Positions 18,673-28,054 of a stretch of DNA of 64,000 bases are shown here, one piece after another (the stretch's first letter is position 1; each line of letters starts with the position of its first letter). The DNA lies in the NCBI RefSeq assembly GCF_947497285.1, contig NZ_CANMFT010000005.1:1-64000 (forward strand), in the 5' to 3' direction. Below the pieces are notes generated by a model. That model worked only from the letters and a program-made list of their open reading frames with translations, was not told where the DNA came from and made no database searches. Made by a program: the position numbers and the translations under genes. The stretch is from an uncultured Aliiroseovarius sp. GTDB lineage: Bacteria > Pseudomonadota > Alphaproteobacteria > Rhodobacterales > Rhodobacteraceae.

Positions 18673-18838
18673 TCTCTCCGTTCGTTAGTTGAGGCGGTCC
18701 TAGATAGATTACGGACCGCCATCTTTCAGCTTACAACTGGAGTGAAATTGCGCAGGGCTGGGTTGATATACAATATCACGTGCTAGGCATCTAACACGGG
18801 TTGCGGTTTTCCGCCGTAGAAGGCTCTGATGAACGCGC

Positions 18839-19462
18839 CTACTCACCCCATCTATAATTAAAACTCACCGACAGCCGCTCTTCGTCACCCGTGTTCTGCA
18901 TCACCTCGTGGCGCAGCCAGCTTTCCCACAACAGCACATCGCCCTCGGCGGGGCGTTTGGTGATGAAGCTTTGCAGATCCTCGCGGGCGTCCTTGCGACG
19001 CGGAGGGGCGGCCATCATCATGGCATGGCGGGGGTCTTCATAGCGCAGCGCGCCCGCACCTTCGGGCAAGGCTAGATAGGTGGTGCCCGAGATCACGGAA
19101 TGCGGGTGGATGTGGGCCGAGTGGTATCCTCCGGGGGGTAGAATGTTGATCCAGATGTCTTCCAGCACCAGCTCGCGGTCGTCCAGATTGAACTCCAGAT
19201 CCTCGGTAAAGGCCGCGACATGCCTGTCCAAGCTGTCCACCAGATCCTTGAAGATCGGGAACCGCCAAGGCAGGTCGGTCAGCGAGGCATAGGAGGTGTA
19301 GCCGGGATACCCCTCGGCCTCGCACCATTCCTGTCCTGCCTCGTCATCCTCGGCGATAGAATAGCAGCTGTCATAAAGCTCGTCCTGGCTGACCTTTGGG
19401 TCAAACTCGGACAGGTGAGCGTGGTAAAGGCGGGTCACGAAGAGGGAGGATATTTTGGGCAT
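18839..19462 (-). CDS. Putative 2OG-Fe(II) oxygenase (TIGR02466-like)
   Basis: 207 residues. The double-stranded beta-helix iron site is visible: WINILPPGGYHSAHIHPHSVISGTTYL (His/Asp-type facial ligands in HxHPHS) and GDVLLWESWLRHEVMQNTG with the distal His, then RLSVSFNYRW carrying the 2-oxoglutarate-binding Arg/Ser. The family is found widely in marine bacteria and phages; its substrate is not established. Single gene on the minus strand, divergent from bfr. Confidence 0.85.
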   Translation of the reverse strand: MPKISSLFVTRLYHAHLSEFDPKVSQDELYDSCYSIAEDDEAGQEWCEAEGYPGYTSYASLTDLPWRFPIFKDLVDSLDRHVAAFTEDLEFNLDDRELVLEDIWINILPPGGYHSAHIHPHSVISGTTYLALPEGAGALRYEDPRHAMMMAAPPRRKDAREDLQSFITKRPAEGDVLLWESWLRHEVMQNTGDEERLSVSFNYRWGE

Positions 19463-19583
19463 GGGGGCGTTGTAGAACAGTTGCCAAAAATGGGCGAGCC
19501 TTAATGCGACATATTTGCACGCTGGTTGAAGGCATTTTGCAGATGCTTACGTTGAGGGGGAACACGGAAAAAGGAGTTGGGAC

Positions 19584-20069
19584 ATGTCTAACGAAACGAT
19601 TTGCAAACACTTGAATGCAGCTCTTCAAATGGAGATGACCGCAGCACACCAGTATCAATTACACGCCCATGTGCTGGATGATTGGGGGCTGGACAAGCTG
19701 GCTCAGACGATGCGCGGCGAGTTTGAAGAAGAGCTGGTCCATTCCAGCCGCTTCATGACACGCATTCTGGAACTGGGTGGTGAGCCGGAAATTGCCTTTG
19801 CCGCCACGCCGAAAACAGCCAAGACGTTGAAGGAAATGTTCGAAGCCGACTTGAAGGACGAGAAAGAGGCCATCGCGTTCTATACGCAATCCTCCAAGGC
19901 TGCCTATGATGCAGACGACCTGGCGACAAAAGCCCTGTTCGAAGAGATCGCAATTGACGAAGTCGGACATCGCGGATGGCTTGAGCTTCAGCTGAGCCTG
20001 ATCGAGCGGATCGGCGAGCAACGCTATGCGTCCAAATTCGTCAGTGGCACCACCGAAGAAGAAACTTAA
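19584..20069 (+). CDS. bfr: Bacterioferritin, non-heme-ligand variant
   Basis: 161-residue ferritin-like four-helix protein that stores iron as a 24-mer. The ferroxidase residues are present in sequence: Glu in LQMEMTAAHQY, Glu and His in FEEELVHSSRF, Glu in DLKDEKEAI, Glu and His in IAIDEVGHRGW. The Met that ligates the inter-subunit heme in E. coli Bfr (in DEMKH) is Leu here (EELVH), so it may not bind heme and may act as the heme-free partner in a mixed shell. No bfd next to it. AAAGGAG precedes the start. Confidence 0.92.
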   Translation: MSNETICKHLNAALQMEMTAAHQYQLHAHVLDDWGLDKLAQTMRGEFEEELVHSSRFMTRILELGGEPEIAFAATPKTAKTLKEMFEADLKDEKEAIAFYTQSSKAAYDADDLATKALFEEIAIDEVGHRGWLELQLSLIERIGEQRYASKFVSGTTEEET

Positions 20070-20101
20070 TCGCTATCTGAACAGAAACAGGCGCTTTGCT
20101 G

Positions 20102-20130
20102 TTGCTATAAGCGCTGTTGTTTCATATAGA
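20102..20130 (+). promoter_or_regulatory. Candidate sigma70 promoter of the spc block
   Basis: TTGCTA (20102-20107), 17-bp spacer, TATAGA (20125-20130), 119 bp before the rpmC start. Needed because rpmC is separated from rplP by a terminator. Confidence 0.45.
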
Positions 20131-20181
20131 CCCACATCTCACGGATTCCGGCAACGGGATTCGTGTGTTTTTACATTCACC

Positions 20182-20230
20182 CACCAGACATGGGGTGACC
20201 TGCCAACAACAAGGGCAGAGCTCTCTGGTG
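20182..20230 (+). promoter_or_regulatory. Structured leader upstream of rpmC
   Basis: Nested complementary segments CACCAGA (20182-20188) / TCTGGTG (20224-20230) and CTGCC (20200-20204) / GGCAG (20214-20218). Both lie downstream of the candidate promoter and end 19 nt before the rpmC ATG, over or next to the AAGGAAAGG ribosome-binding region. Confidence 0.4.
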
Positions 20231-20249
20231 CAAGGAAAGGAAAAGGCGA

Positions 20250-20450
20250 ATGAACGCCAAGGAACTGCGTGATCAGACGCCGGATCAGCTGCGTGAGCAA
20301 CTGGCCGATCTGAAAAAAGAGGCTTTCAACCTGCGTTTCCAGCAGGCCACTGGTGCCCTCGAAAACACTGCCCGTATGCGTAAGGTCCGTCGCGACGCTG
20401 CTCGCGTCAAAACCGTTCTGAATGAACAAGCCAAAGCTGCGGCTGAGTAA
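20250..20450 (+). CDS. rpmC: 50S ribosomal protein L29
   Basis: 66 residues, full length. [31 protein letters not shown]-type N terminus with the signature [20 protein letters not shown]. First gene of the spc block here. Confidence 0.97.
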   Translation: MNAKELRDQTPDQLREQLADLKKEAFNLRFQQATGALENTARMRKVRRDAARVKTVLNEQAKAAAE

Positions 20451-20464
20451 GAGGAGCCCTGAGA

Positions 20465-20695
20465 ATGCCCAAACGTATCCTGTCAGGCACTGTAACAAGC
20501 GCCGCCAACGAACAAACAGTCACCGTGTCGGTTGAACGCCGCTTCACCCACCCGGTTCTGAAGAAAACCATCCGTAAGTCCAAGAAGTATCGGGCTCACG
20601 ATGAGAAGAATGCCTATAAGGCTGGCGACACCGTTCGCATCATTGAATGCGCGCCGAAGTCGAAAACCAAGCGTTGGGAAGTTCTGGAAGGCTAA
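20465..20695 (+). CDS. rpsQ: 30S ribosomal protein S17
   Basis: 76 residues. [19 protein letters not shown] and [21 protein letters not shown] identify this OB-fold primary binder of 16S rRNA. The following 84-bp gap before rplN contains a CGACTT-AAC-AAGTCG stem (20712-20726) and a GGGG...CCCC pair, without a T tract. Confidence 0.97.
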   Translation: MPKRILSGTVTSAANEQTVTVSVERRFTHPVLKKTIRKSKKYRAHDEKNAYKAGDTVRIIECAPKSKTKRWEVLEG

Positions 20696-20779
20696 AACAA
20701 GCCTTCCCGGACGACTTAACAAGTCGAAACCCTGGGGGTTCCGCCAAGCATCGGCGCCCCAAAGGTCGGGAGAAACCAC

Positions 20780-21148
20780 ATGATCCAGATGCAAACAAAT
20801 CTGGATGTAGCTGACAACAGCGGCGCTCGCCGTGTTCAGTGCATCAAGGTTCTGGGTGGTTCCAAGCGTAAATACGCATCCGTTGGCGACATCATTGTCG
20901 TCTCGGTTAAGGAAGCCATTCCGCGCGGTCGCGTTAAGAAAGGTGATGTCCGTAAGGCCGTCGTCGTTCGCACCGCCAAAGAAGTCCGTCGTGATGACGG
21001 CACTGCCATCCGGTTTGACCGCAACGCCGCGGTTATTCTGAACAACAACAACGAGCCTATGGGAACCCGTATCTTCGGCCCGGTTGTTCGCGAACTTCGC
21101 GCGAAGAACTTCATGAAGATCATCTCGCTGGCTCCGGAGGTGCTGTAA
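20780..21148 (+). CDS. rplN: 50S ribosomal protein L14
   Basis: 122 residues. [37 protein letters not shown] and the C-terminal [23 protein letters not shown] are canonical. rplX starts 1 bp after its stop. Confidence 0.98.
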   Translation: MIQMQTNLDVADNSGARRVQCIKVLGGSKRKYASVGDIIVVSVKEAIPRGRVKKGDVRKAVVVRTAKEVRRDDGTAIRFDRNAAVILNNNNEPMGTRIFGPVVRELRAKNFMKIISLAPEVL

Positions 21149-21149
21149 G

Positions 21150-21455
21150 ATGGCTGCTAAGTTGAAAAAAGGCGACAAGGTTGTCGTTCTGGCTGGCAAA
21201 GACAAGGGCAAGCAAGGTGAGATCACCTCGGTTAACCCGAAAGCCGGCAAAGCCATCGTTGATGGTGTGAACATCGCAATCCGCCACACCCGCCAGAGCC
21301 AGAACGCACAAGGTGGCCGCATCCCGCAAGCGATGCCGATCCAATTGTCGAACCTGGCCCTTCTGGACAAAAACGGCAAAGCAACGCGCGTTGGCTTCCG
21401 CGAGGAAGACGGCAAGAAAGTGCGTTTCGCCAAATCGACCGGGGAGACTGTCTGA
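21150..21455 (+). CDS. rplX: 50S ribosomal protein L24
   Basis: 101 residues. KOW motif in [20 protein letters not shown] and [11 protein letters not shown]; an assembly initiator of the 50S subunit. Its stop TGA overlaps the rplE ATG by one base. Confidence 0.98.
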   Translation: MAAKLKKGDKVVVLAGKDKGKQGEITSVNPKAGKAIVDGVNIAIRHTRQSQNAQGGRIPQAMPIQLSNLALLDKNGKATRVGFREEDGKKVRFAKSTGETV

Positions 21456-22018
21456 TGCTGGATACCGCAAACTACACCCCCCGCTTGAAGGCAGCCTACA
21501 AGGACAGCATCCGTGCTGCCCTGAAGGAAGAGTTCGGCTACAAGAACGAAATGATGATCCCTCGTTTGGACAAGATCGTTCTGAACATCGGCTGTGGTGC
21601 CGAAGCTGTTCGTGACTCGAAGAAAGCCAAGTCCGCTGTGGCTGACCTGACCGCGATTGCTGGTCAGCAGGCCGTGTCGACGAAAGCCAAGAAATCCATC
21701 GCTGGTTTCCGCGTTCGCGAGGAAATGCCGCTGGGTGCGAAAGTGACCCTTCGCGGCGACCGGATGTATGAATTTCTGGACCGTCTGATCACCATTGCGA
21801 TGCCCCGTATCCGCGACTTCCGTGGCGTTTCGGGTAACTCGTTCGACGGCCGTGGCAACTATGCCATGGGCCTGAAAGAGCACATCGTGTTCCCGGAAAT
21901 CGACTTTGATAAGGTCGATGAAAACTGGGGCATGGATATCGTAATTGCCACCACCGCGAAAACCGACGCGGAAGCAAAGAGCATGCTGAAGCATTTCAAC
22001 ATGCCCTTTAACAGCTGA
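21455..22018 (+). CDS. rplE: 50S ribosomal protein L5
   Basis: 187 residues. [20 protein letters not shown] and the C-terminal [23 protein letters not shown] are diagnostic of this 5S rRNA-binding protein. rpsN follows after 19 bp with GGAAGGAAT upstream. Confidence 0.98.
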   Translation: MLDTANYTPRLKAAYKDSIRAALKEEFGYKNEMMIPRLDKIVLNIGCGAEAVRDSKKAKSAVADLTAIAGQQAVSTKAKKSIAGFRVREEMPLGAKVTLRGDRMYEFLDRLITIAMPRIRDFRGVSGNSFDGRGNYAMGLKEHIVFPEIDFDKVDENWGMDIVIATTAKTDAEAKSMLKHFNMPFNS

Positions 22019-22037
22019 TCCGCGGGAAGGAATAGAC

Positions 22038-22343
22038 ATGGCTAAAAAAGCAATGATCGAACGCGAGAAGAAGCGTCAGAAGCTGGTGGAAAAATACGCC
22101 GCCAAGCGTGCTGCGCTGAAAGAGATCGCAAACGATGAGAGCAAGACGATGGAAGAGCGGTTCACCGCCCGCCTGAAGCTTGCAAAACTGCCGCGCAATA
22201 GCTCGGCGACCCGGCTGCACAACCGTTGCCAGCTGACCGGTCGTCCGCACGCTTACTATCGTAAGCTCAAAGTGTCGCGGATCGCGCTGCGGGAACTTGG
22301 CTCGAATGGCCAAATCCCCGGCCTGGTGAAATCAAGCTGGTAA
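22038..22343 (+). CDS. rpsN: 30S ribosomal protein S14 (zinc-independent form)
   Basis: 101 residues, the long C-minus form: there is no CxxC zinc ribbon; the single Cys is in [18 protein letters not shown]. Typical of alphaproteobacteria. Confidence 0.98.
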   Translation: MAKKAMIEREKKRQKLVEKYAAKRAALKEIANDESKTMEERFTARLKLAKLPRNSSATRLHNRCQLTGRPHAYYRKLKVSRIALRELGSNGQIPGLVKSSW

Positions 22344-22356
22344 GGGAGAGATAGAT

Positions 22357-22749
22357 ATGAACGATCCTATCGGCGATATGCTCACCCGTATCCGCAACTC
22401 GCAAATGCGCGGCAAATCGGTTGTTTCGACACCGGCTTCCAAGCTGCGCGCTTGGGTTTTGGATGTTCTGGCTGACGAAGGCTACATCCGCGGCTACGAA
22501 AAAGGCACAGACGAGCGTGGGCACCCCACCCTCGAAATCAGCCTGAAATACTTTGACGGTGTTCCGGTTATCCGTGAACTTCAGCGGGTTTCGACCCCTG
22601 GCCGTCGCGTCTATATGGGCGTGAAAGACATCCCGCAGGTCCGTCAGGGCCTTGGCGTTTCGATTGTCTCGACCCCCAAAGGCGTCATGTCCGATGCAAA
22701 CGCTCGCAACCAGAATGTTGGTGGCGAAGTGCTTTGCACCGTCTTCTAA
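22357..22749 (+). CDS. rpsH: 30S ribosomal protein S8
   Basis: 130 residues. [19 protein letters not shown] and the C-terminal [28 protein letters not shown] are canonical. In E. coli S8 represses the spc operon by binding near the rplE start; no similar site was tested here. Confidence 0.98.
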   Translation: MNDPIGDMLTRIRNSQMRGKSVVSTPASKLRAWVLDVLADEGYIRGYEKGTDERGHPTLEISLKYFDGVPVIRELQRVSTPGRRVYMGVKDIPQVRQGLGVSIVSTPKGVMSDANARNQNVGGEVLCTVF

Positions 22750-22759
22750 GGAGGTCTGT

Positions 22760-23293
22760 ATGTCTCGTATTGGTAAAAAACCGGTCGAGCTGCCTGCTGG
22801 CGTAACCGTCACGCAGTCTGGTCAGACCGTCGAAGTGAAGGGCCCGAAAGGCGTCCTGAGCTTCACCGCAACCGATGATGTCACCATCACCGTAGAGGAC
22901 AACCAGCTGAACGTCGCGCCGCGTGGCAAGTCCAAGCGCGCCCGTCAGCAGTGGGGCATGAGCCGCACAGTGGTTGCCAACATGGTCACCGGTGTCACCG
23001 ACGGTTTCAAGAAAGAGCTGGAAATCAACGGTGTTGGTTACCGTGCCCAAATGCAGGGCAATGTTCTGAAGCTGAACCTTGGCCTGTCGCATGACGTTGA
23101 TTTCGTTCCACCGGAGGGCGTCACCGTGACCGCTCCGAAGCAGACCGAAATCGTCGTTGAAGGCATTGATCCACAACTCGTCGGCCAAGTCGCGGCCAAC
23201 ATCCGCGCCTGGCGGAAACCCGAGCCCTACAAAGGCAAAGGTATCAAATACAAAGACGAGTATATCTTCCGCAAGGAAGGTAAGAAGAAGTAA
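22760..23293 (+). CDS. rplF: 50S ribosomal protein L6
   Basis: 177 residues. Start [14 protein letters not shown] at 22760 with AAGGAGGTCTGT upstream; a longer in-frame ORF overlapping rpsH is spurious. C-terminal signature [24 protein letters not shown]. Confidence 0.98.
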   Translation: MSRIGKKPVELPAGVTVTQSGQTVEVKGPKGVLSFTATDDVTITVEDNQLNVAPRGKSKRARQQWGMSRTVVANMVTGVTDGFKKELEINGVGYRAQMQGNVLKLNLGLSHDVDFVPPEGVTVTAPKQTEIVVEGIDPQLVGQVAANIRAWRKPEPYKGKGIKYKDEYIFRKEGKKK

Positions 23294-23304
23294 GGACCAG
23301 ACAG

Positions 23305-23664
23305 ATGGCAAACAGCAAACGGACCCTGTTCCTCAAGCGCCGCCTGCGCGTCCGGAACAGACTGCGCAAGCACAACGTGGGCAAAATGCGCCTGTCGGTG
23401 CATCGCTCGAACAAGAACATCAGCGTTCAGCTGATCGACGACGTGAATGGCGTCACCCTGGCTTCGGCTTCTTCTCTCGAGAAGGATCTGGGCGTGGTTG
23501 GCAAAAACAACGTCGATGCGGCCACGAAAGTGGGCGCTGCGATCGCAGAGCGGGCCAAGAAAGCCGGTGTCGAAGACTGCTATTTCGACCGCGGTGGCTT
23601 CCTGTTTCATGGCAAAGTGAAGGCATTGGCCGACGCTGCGCGTGAAGGCGGCTTGAAGTTCTAA
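23305..23664 (+). CDS. rplR: 50S ribosomal protein L18
   Basis: 119 residues. [29 protein letters not shown] and [27 protein letters not shown] identify this 5S rRNA-binding protein. Confidence 0.98.
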   Translation: MANSKRTLFLKRRLRVRNRLRKHNVGKMRLSVHRSNKNISVQLIDDVNGVTLASASSLEKDLGVVGKNNVDAATKVGAAIAERAKKAGVEDCYFDRGGFLFHGKVKALADAAREGGLKF

Positions 23665-23673
23665 GAAACCTGT

Positions 23674-23730
23674 GGGGGGCGGTGACGCCCTCCCGATGAT
23701 CCGGGGGCCACTCGATCCGTCGCGTGGCCC
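23674..23730 (+). promoter_or_regulatory. Two hairpins in the rplR-rpsE spacer
   Basis: GGGCG-GTGA-CGCCC (23677-23690, extended by GGG/CCC pairs) and the perfect GGGCCAC / GTGGCCC pair (23705-23711 and 23724-23730). These occupy an unusually long 119-bp spacer inside the spc block. No T tract, so processing or regulation is more likely than termination. Confidence 0.4.
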
Positions 23731-23783
23731 ACCAGGATTGACAATAAAGGCGCCAAACCGCGCCACCATGAAAGGAATGCCTG

Positions 23784-24353
23784 ATGGCAGAACGTGATAA
23801 CCGCCGGGGCCGTCGCGACCGCGATGAAACTCCGGAATTCGCCGATCGTCTGGTTGCGATCAACCGCGTATCGAAAACCGTTAAGGGTGGTAAGCGCTTT
23901 GGCTTCGCCGCGCTTGTCGTTGTTGGCGACCAAAAAGGCCGTGTCGGCTTTGGTAAAGGTAAAGCGAAAGAGGTCCCCGAGGCCATCCGCAAAGCCACCG
24001 AGCAAGCCAAGCGCCAAATGATCCGCGTGCCGCTTCGTGAAGGCCGCACCCTGCACCACGATATCGAAGGCCGTCATGGCGCTGGTAAAGTGGTTATGCG
24101 GACCGCCCCGGAAGGTACTGGTATCATCGCCGGTGGTCCGATGCGTGCCGTGTTCGAAATGCTGGGCATCAAAGACGTGGTTTCCAAGTCGTTGGGGTCT
24201 GCGAACCCTTACAACATGATCCGCGCCACCATCGACGGGCTGCAAAAAGAATCCAGCCCCCGCATGATCGCTCAACGTCGCGGCAAGAAGGTCGCCGACA
24301 TCCTGGGTGCAAAATCTGAAGCTCCGGCAGCTGCCGAAGCCGAAGACGCGTAA
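23784..24353 (+). CDS. rpsE: 30S ribosomal protein S5
   Basis: 189 residues. Decoding/fidelity loop region [20 protein letters not shown] and [29 protein letters not shown]. Ala/Glu-rich C-terminal tail. AAAGGAATGCCTG precedes the start. Confidence 0.98.
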   Translation: MAERDNRRGRRDRDETPEFADRLVAINRVSKTVKGGKRFGFAALVVVGDQKGRVGFGKGKAKEVPEAIRKATEQAKRQMIRVPLREGRTLHHDIEGRHGAGKVVMRTAPEGTGIIAGGPMRAVFEMLGIKDVVSKSLGSANPYNMIRATIDGLQKESSPRMIAQRRGKKVADILGAKSEAPAAAEAEDA

Positions 24354-24365
24354 GGAGACTGATCC

Positions 24366-24554
24366 ATGGCCAAAACCATCGTCGTCAAGCAGATCGGCTC
24401 TCCGATCCGCCGCCCCGCCAAGCAGCATCAAACGCTGATCGGCCTGGGCCTGAATAAGATGCACAAGACCCGCGAGCTGGAAGACACCCCAGCCGTGCGC
24501 GGCATGATCGCCAAGATCCCGCATATGGTTGAAATCATCGAGGAGAAGGGCTGA
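24366..24554 (+). CDS. rpmD: 50S ribosomal protein L30
   Basis: 62 residues. [25 protein letters not shown] is the L30 signature. Last gene of this block; a terminator follows. Confidence 0.97.
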   Translation: MAKTIVVKQIGSPIRRPAKQHQTLIGLGLNKMHKTRELEDTPAVRGMIAKIPHMVEIIEEKG

Positions 24555-24588
24555 GCTAAGGCTTAGACCATCTCTTGAAGATTTAAAG

Positions 24589-24622
24589 CACCCCGGTCAG
24601 AGATGGCCGGGGTGTTTCTTTT
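24589..24622 (+). terminator. Rho-independent terminator after rpmD
   Basis: CACCCCGG (24590-24597) / CCGGGGTG (24607-24614) followed by TTTCTTTT. It separates rpmD from rplO. Confidence 0.9.
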
Positions 24623-24658
24623 ACGCCACTGGCAATTGATTGGGTTGGTCTATGTGGA

Positions 24659-24964
24659 ATGCTCTTTTTTTTTGACGCTGAGGCTTTTGTCGCATTCTTG
24701 GTGATGCCAATTAATCCACTCATCACGTTGCTTGCGCCATTTGTTTTGAAGCGGTTTTGGCCTTGGCTTTTTCTGAATGGATATACGTTTTAGATCATCG
24801 GTCTGGAGCAGCTTCTCTTGAAACAACTGTATGAGCGAGAACTGCCAGTAGGCTCCGATCTCACTGCGTTTATGGGGTTCTTTCTGCAACTGGTCTGGTC
24901 GGCTGCTTCATTGATTATCTTTCTGGTCTTTGCCACCGTGCAAAAGTGGCATCGAACGAAATGA
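24659..24964 (+). pseudogene. Possible small membrane-protein gene with an in-frame amber stop
   Basis: One plus-strand frame from ATG 24659 reads 102 codons to TGA 24962-24964, broken once by TAG at 24791-24793. Both parts are strongly hydrophobic with basic flanks (AFVAFLVMPINPLITLLAPFVL; FFLQLVWSAASLIIFLVFATV), as in a two-helix inner-membrane protein. The stretch is more AT-rich than its neighbours. It could instead be chance, since a 79-codon Lys-rich frame exists on the other strand (24650-24889) and neither has a clear ribosome binding site. Confidence 0.3.
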
Positions 24965-25254
24965 CAGACCTCTGCTGGAACACCGAATTTTCACAGACGC
25001 CTCGAAGCTGTTAATTTCACCCGGCATCGCCGGGCAGCGCCCGACCCTCGCCCTGGGAGGGCGCTTCGCCCCCCCAGGGTCAGGCACTGCCCTTAACGGC
25101 TCCCCGCACCCCGGCCGCTCCCAATCGCGGGTGTTGATCAGGCCGGCCCGCTCCATTGTGTTCGCCAGCACGCCACTTGTTTTTCTGGGCGACCAACATG
25201 AACGCCCTCCTAATCCTTCCGCTCCATTGGCAGGCGATCTTGCCGATGCAAGGC
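24965..25254. other. Gene-poor stretch before rplO
   Basis: About 290 bp in which I see no credible gene. It carries the palindromic repeat at 25032-25092; the rest looks like unannotated intergenic DNA leading to the rplO promoter. Confidence 0.5.
25032..25092. repeat. Palindromic intergenic repeat, copy B
   Basis: Outer arms GGGCAGCGCCCGACCCT (25032-25048) and a complement at 25076-25092 with two differences, both compatible with G-U pairing. Inside is CCCTGGG / CCCAGGG around GGGCG-CTT-CGCCC. The arrangement is a cruciform/hairpin element related to the longer copy at 17505-17637. Confidence 0.7.
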
Positions 25255-25283
25255 TTGCGTGGCGGTCTACTTGGGTCTATACG
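25255..25283 (+). promoter_or_regulatory. Candidate sigma70 promoter of rplO-secY-adk
   Basis: TTGCGT (25255-25260), 17-bp spacer, TATACG (25278-25283), 95 bp before the rplO start and after the rpmD terminator. Confidence 0.4.
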
Positions 25284-25378
25284 CCCCCGGTGGCGTGTTG
25301 CGTCACAGAATCAAAACCAAGAAAAGCCGTGTTTGGCCCCCTACGCTTCATGGGTCAGTTCCGGCAAGGAGAAGCGAC

Positions 25379-25849
25379 ATGAAACTGAACGAACTGCGCG
25401 ACAATCCCGGCGCAACCAAACCCCGCAAACGCGTTGGCCGTGGTCCGGGCTCCGGCACCGGTAAAATGGGTGGCCGCGGTATCAAAGGTCAGAAATCCCG
25501 TTCGGGTGTGGCCATCAAAGGCTACGAAGGCGGCCAAATGCCGCTCTATCAACGTCTGCCCAAGCGTGGATTTAACAAGCCGAACCGCAAGAAGTTCGCT
25601 GTGATCAACCTGGGTCTGATCCAGAAATTCATCGACGAGAAAAAGCTGGACGCCAAAGACATCACCGAAGACACATTGGTTGCTTCGGGTCTGGTGCGCC
25701 GCAAGCTGGACGGTGTTCGCGTGCTGGCGAAGGGCGACTTGACCGCCAAAGCCACCATCACCGTAACCGGCGCGTCGAAATCGGCTGTTGAAGCTGTCGA
25801 AAAAGCTGGCGGTAAATTGACCGTCGCTGCTCCGGCTGCAGCTGAATAA
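25379..25849 (+). CDS. rplO: 50S ribosomal protein L15
   Basis: 156 residues. Start [22 protein letters not shown] at 25379 with AAGGAGAAGCGAC upstream; the 40-residue upstream extension of the frame is not family-like. Gly-rich [22 protein letters not shown] and [15 protein letters not shown] are diagnostic. Separated from rpmD, its usual neighbour, by about 0.8 kb and a terminator. Confidence 0.98.
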   Translation: MKLNELRDNPGATKPRKRVGRGPGSGTGKMGGRGIKGQKSRSGVAIKGYEGGQMPLYQRLPKRGFNKPNRKKFAVINLGLIQKFIDEKKLDAKDITEDTLVASGLVRRKLDGVRVLAKGDLTAKATITVTGASKSAVEAVEKAGGKLTVAAPAAAE

Positions 25850-25900
25850 GACCTTGTGAGGGGCGTCGCTGCCCCTTACATATCTTGCTATGTTTTCAAG

Positions 25901-25935
25901 CGCCGCCGGAGCCGGGAACGGTCCGGCGGCGTTTT
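25901..25935 (+). terminator. Terminator-like hairpin between rplO and secY
   Basis: CGCCGCCGGA (25901-25910) / TCCGGCGGCG (25922-25931) followed by TTTT, 20 bp before the secY start. A 10-bp perfect GC-rich stem with a short T run suggests partial termination, reducing secY relative to rplO. Confidence 0.65.
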
Positions 25936-25955
25936 ACTTGGATCTAGGGGGCCTT

Positions 25956-27311
25956 ATGGCATCTGCAGCAGAACAAATGGCCGCAAACATGAGCTGGGGC
26001 GCCTTTGGTAAGGCGACCGAGCTTCGACAGCGGATTTTCTTCACGATCGGGCTTCTGATCATCTATCGTATCGGCACGTATATCCCCATTCCGGGGATCG
26101 ACGGAGCAGCCCTGCGGGAATTCATGGAGCAAGCCCAGTCCGGCATCGCTGGCGTGCTTGGTATGTTCACCGGTGGCGCGCTGAGCCGTATGGGTGTGTT
26201 TGCCCTTGGCATCATGCCCTACATCTCGGCCTCGATCATCGTGCAGCTTCTCAGTTCCATGTGGGAACCGCTGAAGCAGCTGAAGAAAGAAGGCGAGCAG
26301 GGCCGCAAGAAGATCAACCAATACACCCGCTATGGCACTGTGCTGTTGGCGACCGGGCAGGCATTTGCTTTGGCAAATAGCCTTCAGGCTGGTGATCTGG
26401 TCACCGACCCCGGCATGTTCTTCATCGCAGCTTGCGTGATCACCCTTGTGGGCGGCACCATGTTCCTGATGTGGCTCGGCGAGCAGATCACGGCGCGCGG
26501 TATCGGCAACGGTATTTCCCTGATCATCTTCGTCGGCATCGTCGCCGAGATCCCGGCCGCTTTGGGCCAATTCCTGGCTTCGGGCCGCTCAGGCGCCATC
26601 AGCCCCGCGGTGATCATTGGCGTCATGGTAATGATCGTTGCGGTGATTGCATTCGTGGTGTTCATGGAACGCGCGCTGCGCAAGATCCACATTCAATATC
26701 CGCGCCGTCAGGTCGGCATGAAGGTCTATGACGGTGGCTCCAGCCACTTGCCGATCAAGGTGAACCCGGCAGGGGTTATCCCTGCGATCTTCGCCTCGGC
26801 GTTGTTGCTGCTGCCGACCACGATCTCGACCTTTTCGTCCGGTCAGGCAGGCCCGGTCATGTCGACCGTCCTTGCCTATTTCGGTCCCGGCCAACCGCTG
26901 TATCTGCTGTTCTTCACGGCGATGATCGTGTTTTTCACGTTCTTCTACACCAAGGAAGTCGCATTCAAGACGGACGAGGTCGCCGACAATCTGAAGAACC
27001 AAAACGGTTTCGTGCCCGGTATTCGCCCCGGCAAAAAGACTGCCGAGTATCTGGACTATGTCGTGACACGACTGCTGGTTCTGGGGTCGGGCTATCTGGC
27101 CGCTGTTTGTCTTCTGCCGGAAATTCTGCGCAGCCAATTGGCAATCCCGTTCTACTTCGGCGGCACCTCGGTGCTGATCGTGGTGTCGGTGACGATGGAC
27201 ACGATCCAACAGGTTCAGTCGCATCTGCTGGCGCACCAGTATGAGGGCCTGATCGAGAAGTCGCAGCTTCGCGGCAAGAAACGCTCGAAGAAGGCTCCGT
27301 CGCGTCGATGA
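25956..27311 (+). CDS. secY: Preprotein translocase subunit SecY
   Basis: 451 residues, ten transmembrane helices, the pore of the Sec translocon with SecE and SecG. Start chosen at [20 protein letters not shown] (25956); the frame extends 22 codons further upstream but over the hairpin. Plug/TM1 region [39 protein letters not shown] (TM4-5 loop); cytoplasmic C5 loop YPRRQVG; C terminus [12 protein letters not shown]. adk overlaps its end by 4 bp. Confidence 0.97.
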   Translation: MASAAEQMAANMSWGAFGKATELRQRIFFTIGLLIIYRIGTYIPIPGIDGAALREFMEQAQSGIAGVLGMFTGGALSRMGVFALGIMPYISASIIVQLLSSMWEPLKQLKKEGEQGRKKINQYTRYGTVLLATGQAFALANSLQAGDLVTDPGMFFIAACVITLVGGTMFLMWLGEQITARGIGNGISLIIFVGIVAEIPAALGQFLASGRSGAISPAVIIGVMVMIVAVIAFVVFMERALRKIHIQYPRRQVGMKVYDGGSSHLPIKVNPAGVIPAIFASALLLLPTTISTFSSGQAGPVMSTVLAYFGPGQPLYLLFFTAMIVFFTFFYTKEVAFKTDEVADNLKNQNGFVPGIRPGKKTAEYLDYVVTRLLVLGSGYLAAVCLLPEILRSQLAIPFYFGGTSVLIVVSVTMDTIQQVQSHLLAHQYEGLIEKSQLRGKKRSKKAPSRR

Positions 27312-27952
27312 ACATCATTCTGCTTGGACCGCCCGGTGCCGGCAAAGGCACGCAAGCCCGTATCCTGGTTGATGAGCGTGGCATGATCCAACTGTCGACC
27401 GGCGACATGTTGCGTGAGGCGAAAGACTCGGGCACCGAGATGGGCAAGAAGGTTGCCGCGATCATGGATGCGGGCGAGCTTGTCACAGACGAGATCGTCA
27501 TCGGCCTGATCGACGAGAAGCTGGAAGGTGACCAAGCGGGCGGTTTCATCTTTGACGGCTTCCCGCGCACATTGGCCCAAGCGGATGCGTTGGGCGCATT
27601 GCTGAAAAAGCATGGAGCCAAGCTAGATGCGGTGGTCGAAATGCGCGTCGATGATGACGCGTTGGTATCGCGGATCACGGCCCGGTCGACCTGCGGCACT
27701 TGCGGTGAGGGATATAACGATATCTCAAAGCCAATCCCGGCAGATGGCAAATGCGCGAACTGCGGTGGAACTGATTTCAAGCGCCGCGCAGACGACAACG
27801 AAGAAAGCCTGCGCACGCGCCTGATGGAATACTACAAGAAGACCTCGCCGTTGATTGGGTATTACCATGCCAAGGGCGACTTGCAGTCGGTGAATGGGCT
27901 GGGCGAGATTGACGAGGTGAAGGCCGAAATCGCGGGCGTTCTGGACGCCTGA
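27308..27952 (+). CDS. adk: Adenylate kinase, long form with Cys4-type lid
   Basis: 214 residues. P-loop [11 protein letters not shown] (7-17), NMP-binding [21 protein letters not shown]. The lid contains [10 protein letters not shown] and CANCGG, a CxxC...CxxC set, so this is the zinc-binding type of the long form. Overlaps secY by ATGA, the common secY-adk coupling. Confidence 0.97.
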   Translation: MNIILLGPPGAGKGTQARILVDERGMIQLSTGDMLREAKDSGTEMGKKVAAIMDAGELVTDEIVIGLIDEKLEGDQAGGFIFDGFPRTLAQADALGALLKKHGAKLDAVVEMRVDDDALVSRITARSTCGTCGEGYNDISKPIPADGKCANCGGTDFKRRADDNEESLRTRLMEYYKKTSPLIGYYHAKGDLQSVNGLGEIDEVKAEIAGVLDA

Positions 27953-27975
27953 TCTTTTCCGACCAAGAACAACCC

Positions 27976-28013
27976 AAGCGCCGCAAGTTTCAAGCGGCGC
28001 TTGTTCTTTTTTT
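27976..28013 (+). terminator. Rho-independent terminator after adk
   Basis: AAGCGCCGC / GCGGCGCTT (27976-27984, 27994-28002), with flanking complementary AAGAACA / TGTTCTT and a run of seven T. Confidence 0.92.
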
Positions 28014-28054
28014 GGGATGGATGCCGGAATCCCCGGCCCGAAGGACATGACGGG

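Noticed and set aside
20483-22039. 518-codon minus-strand ORF over rpsQ-rplE
   Set aside because: Shadow of ribosomal genes; its translation has no recognisable domain.
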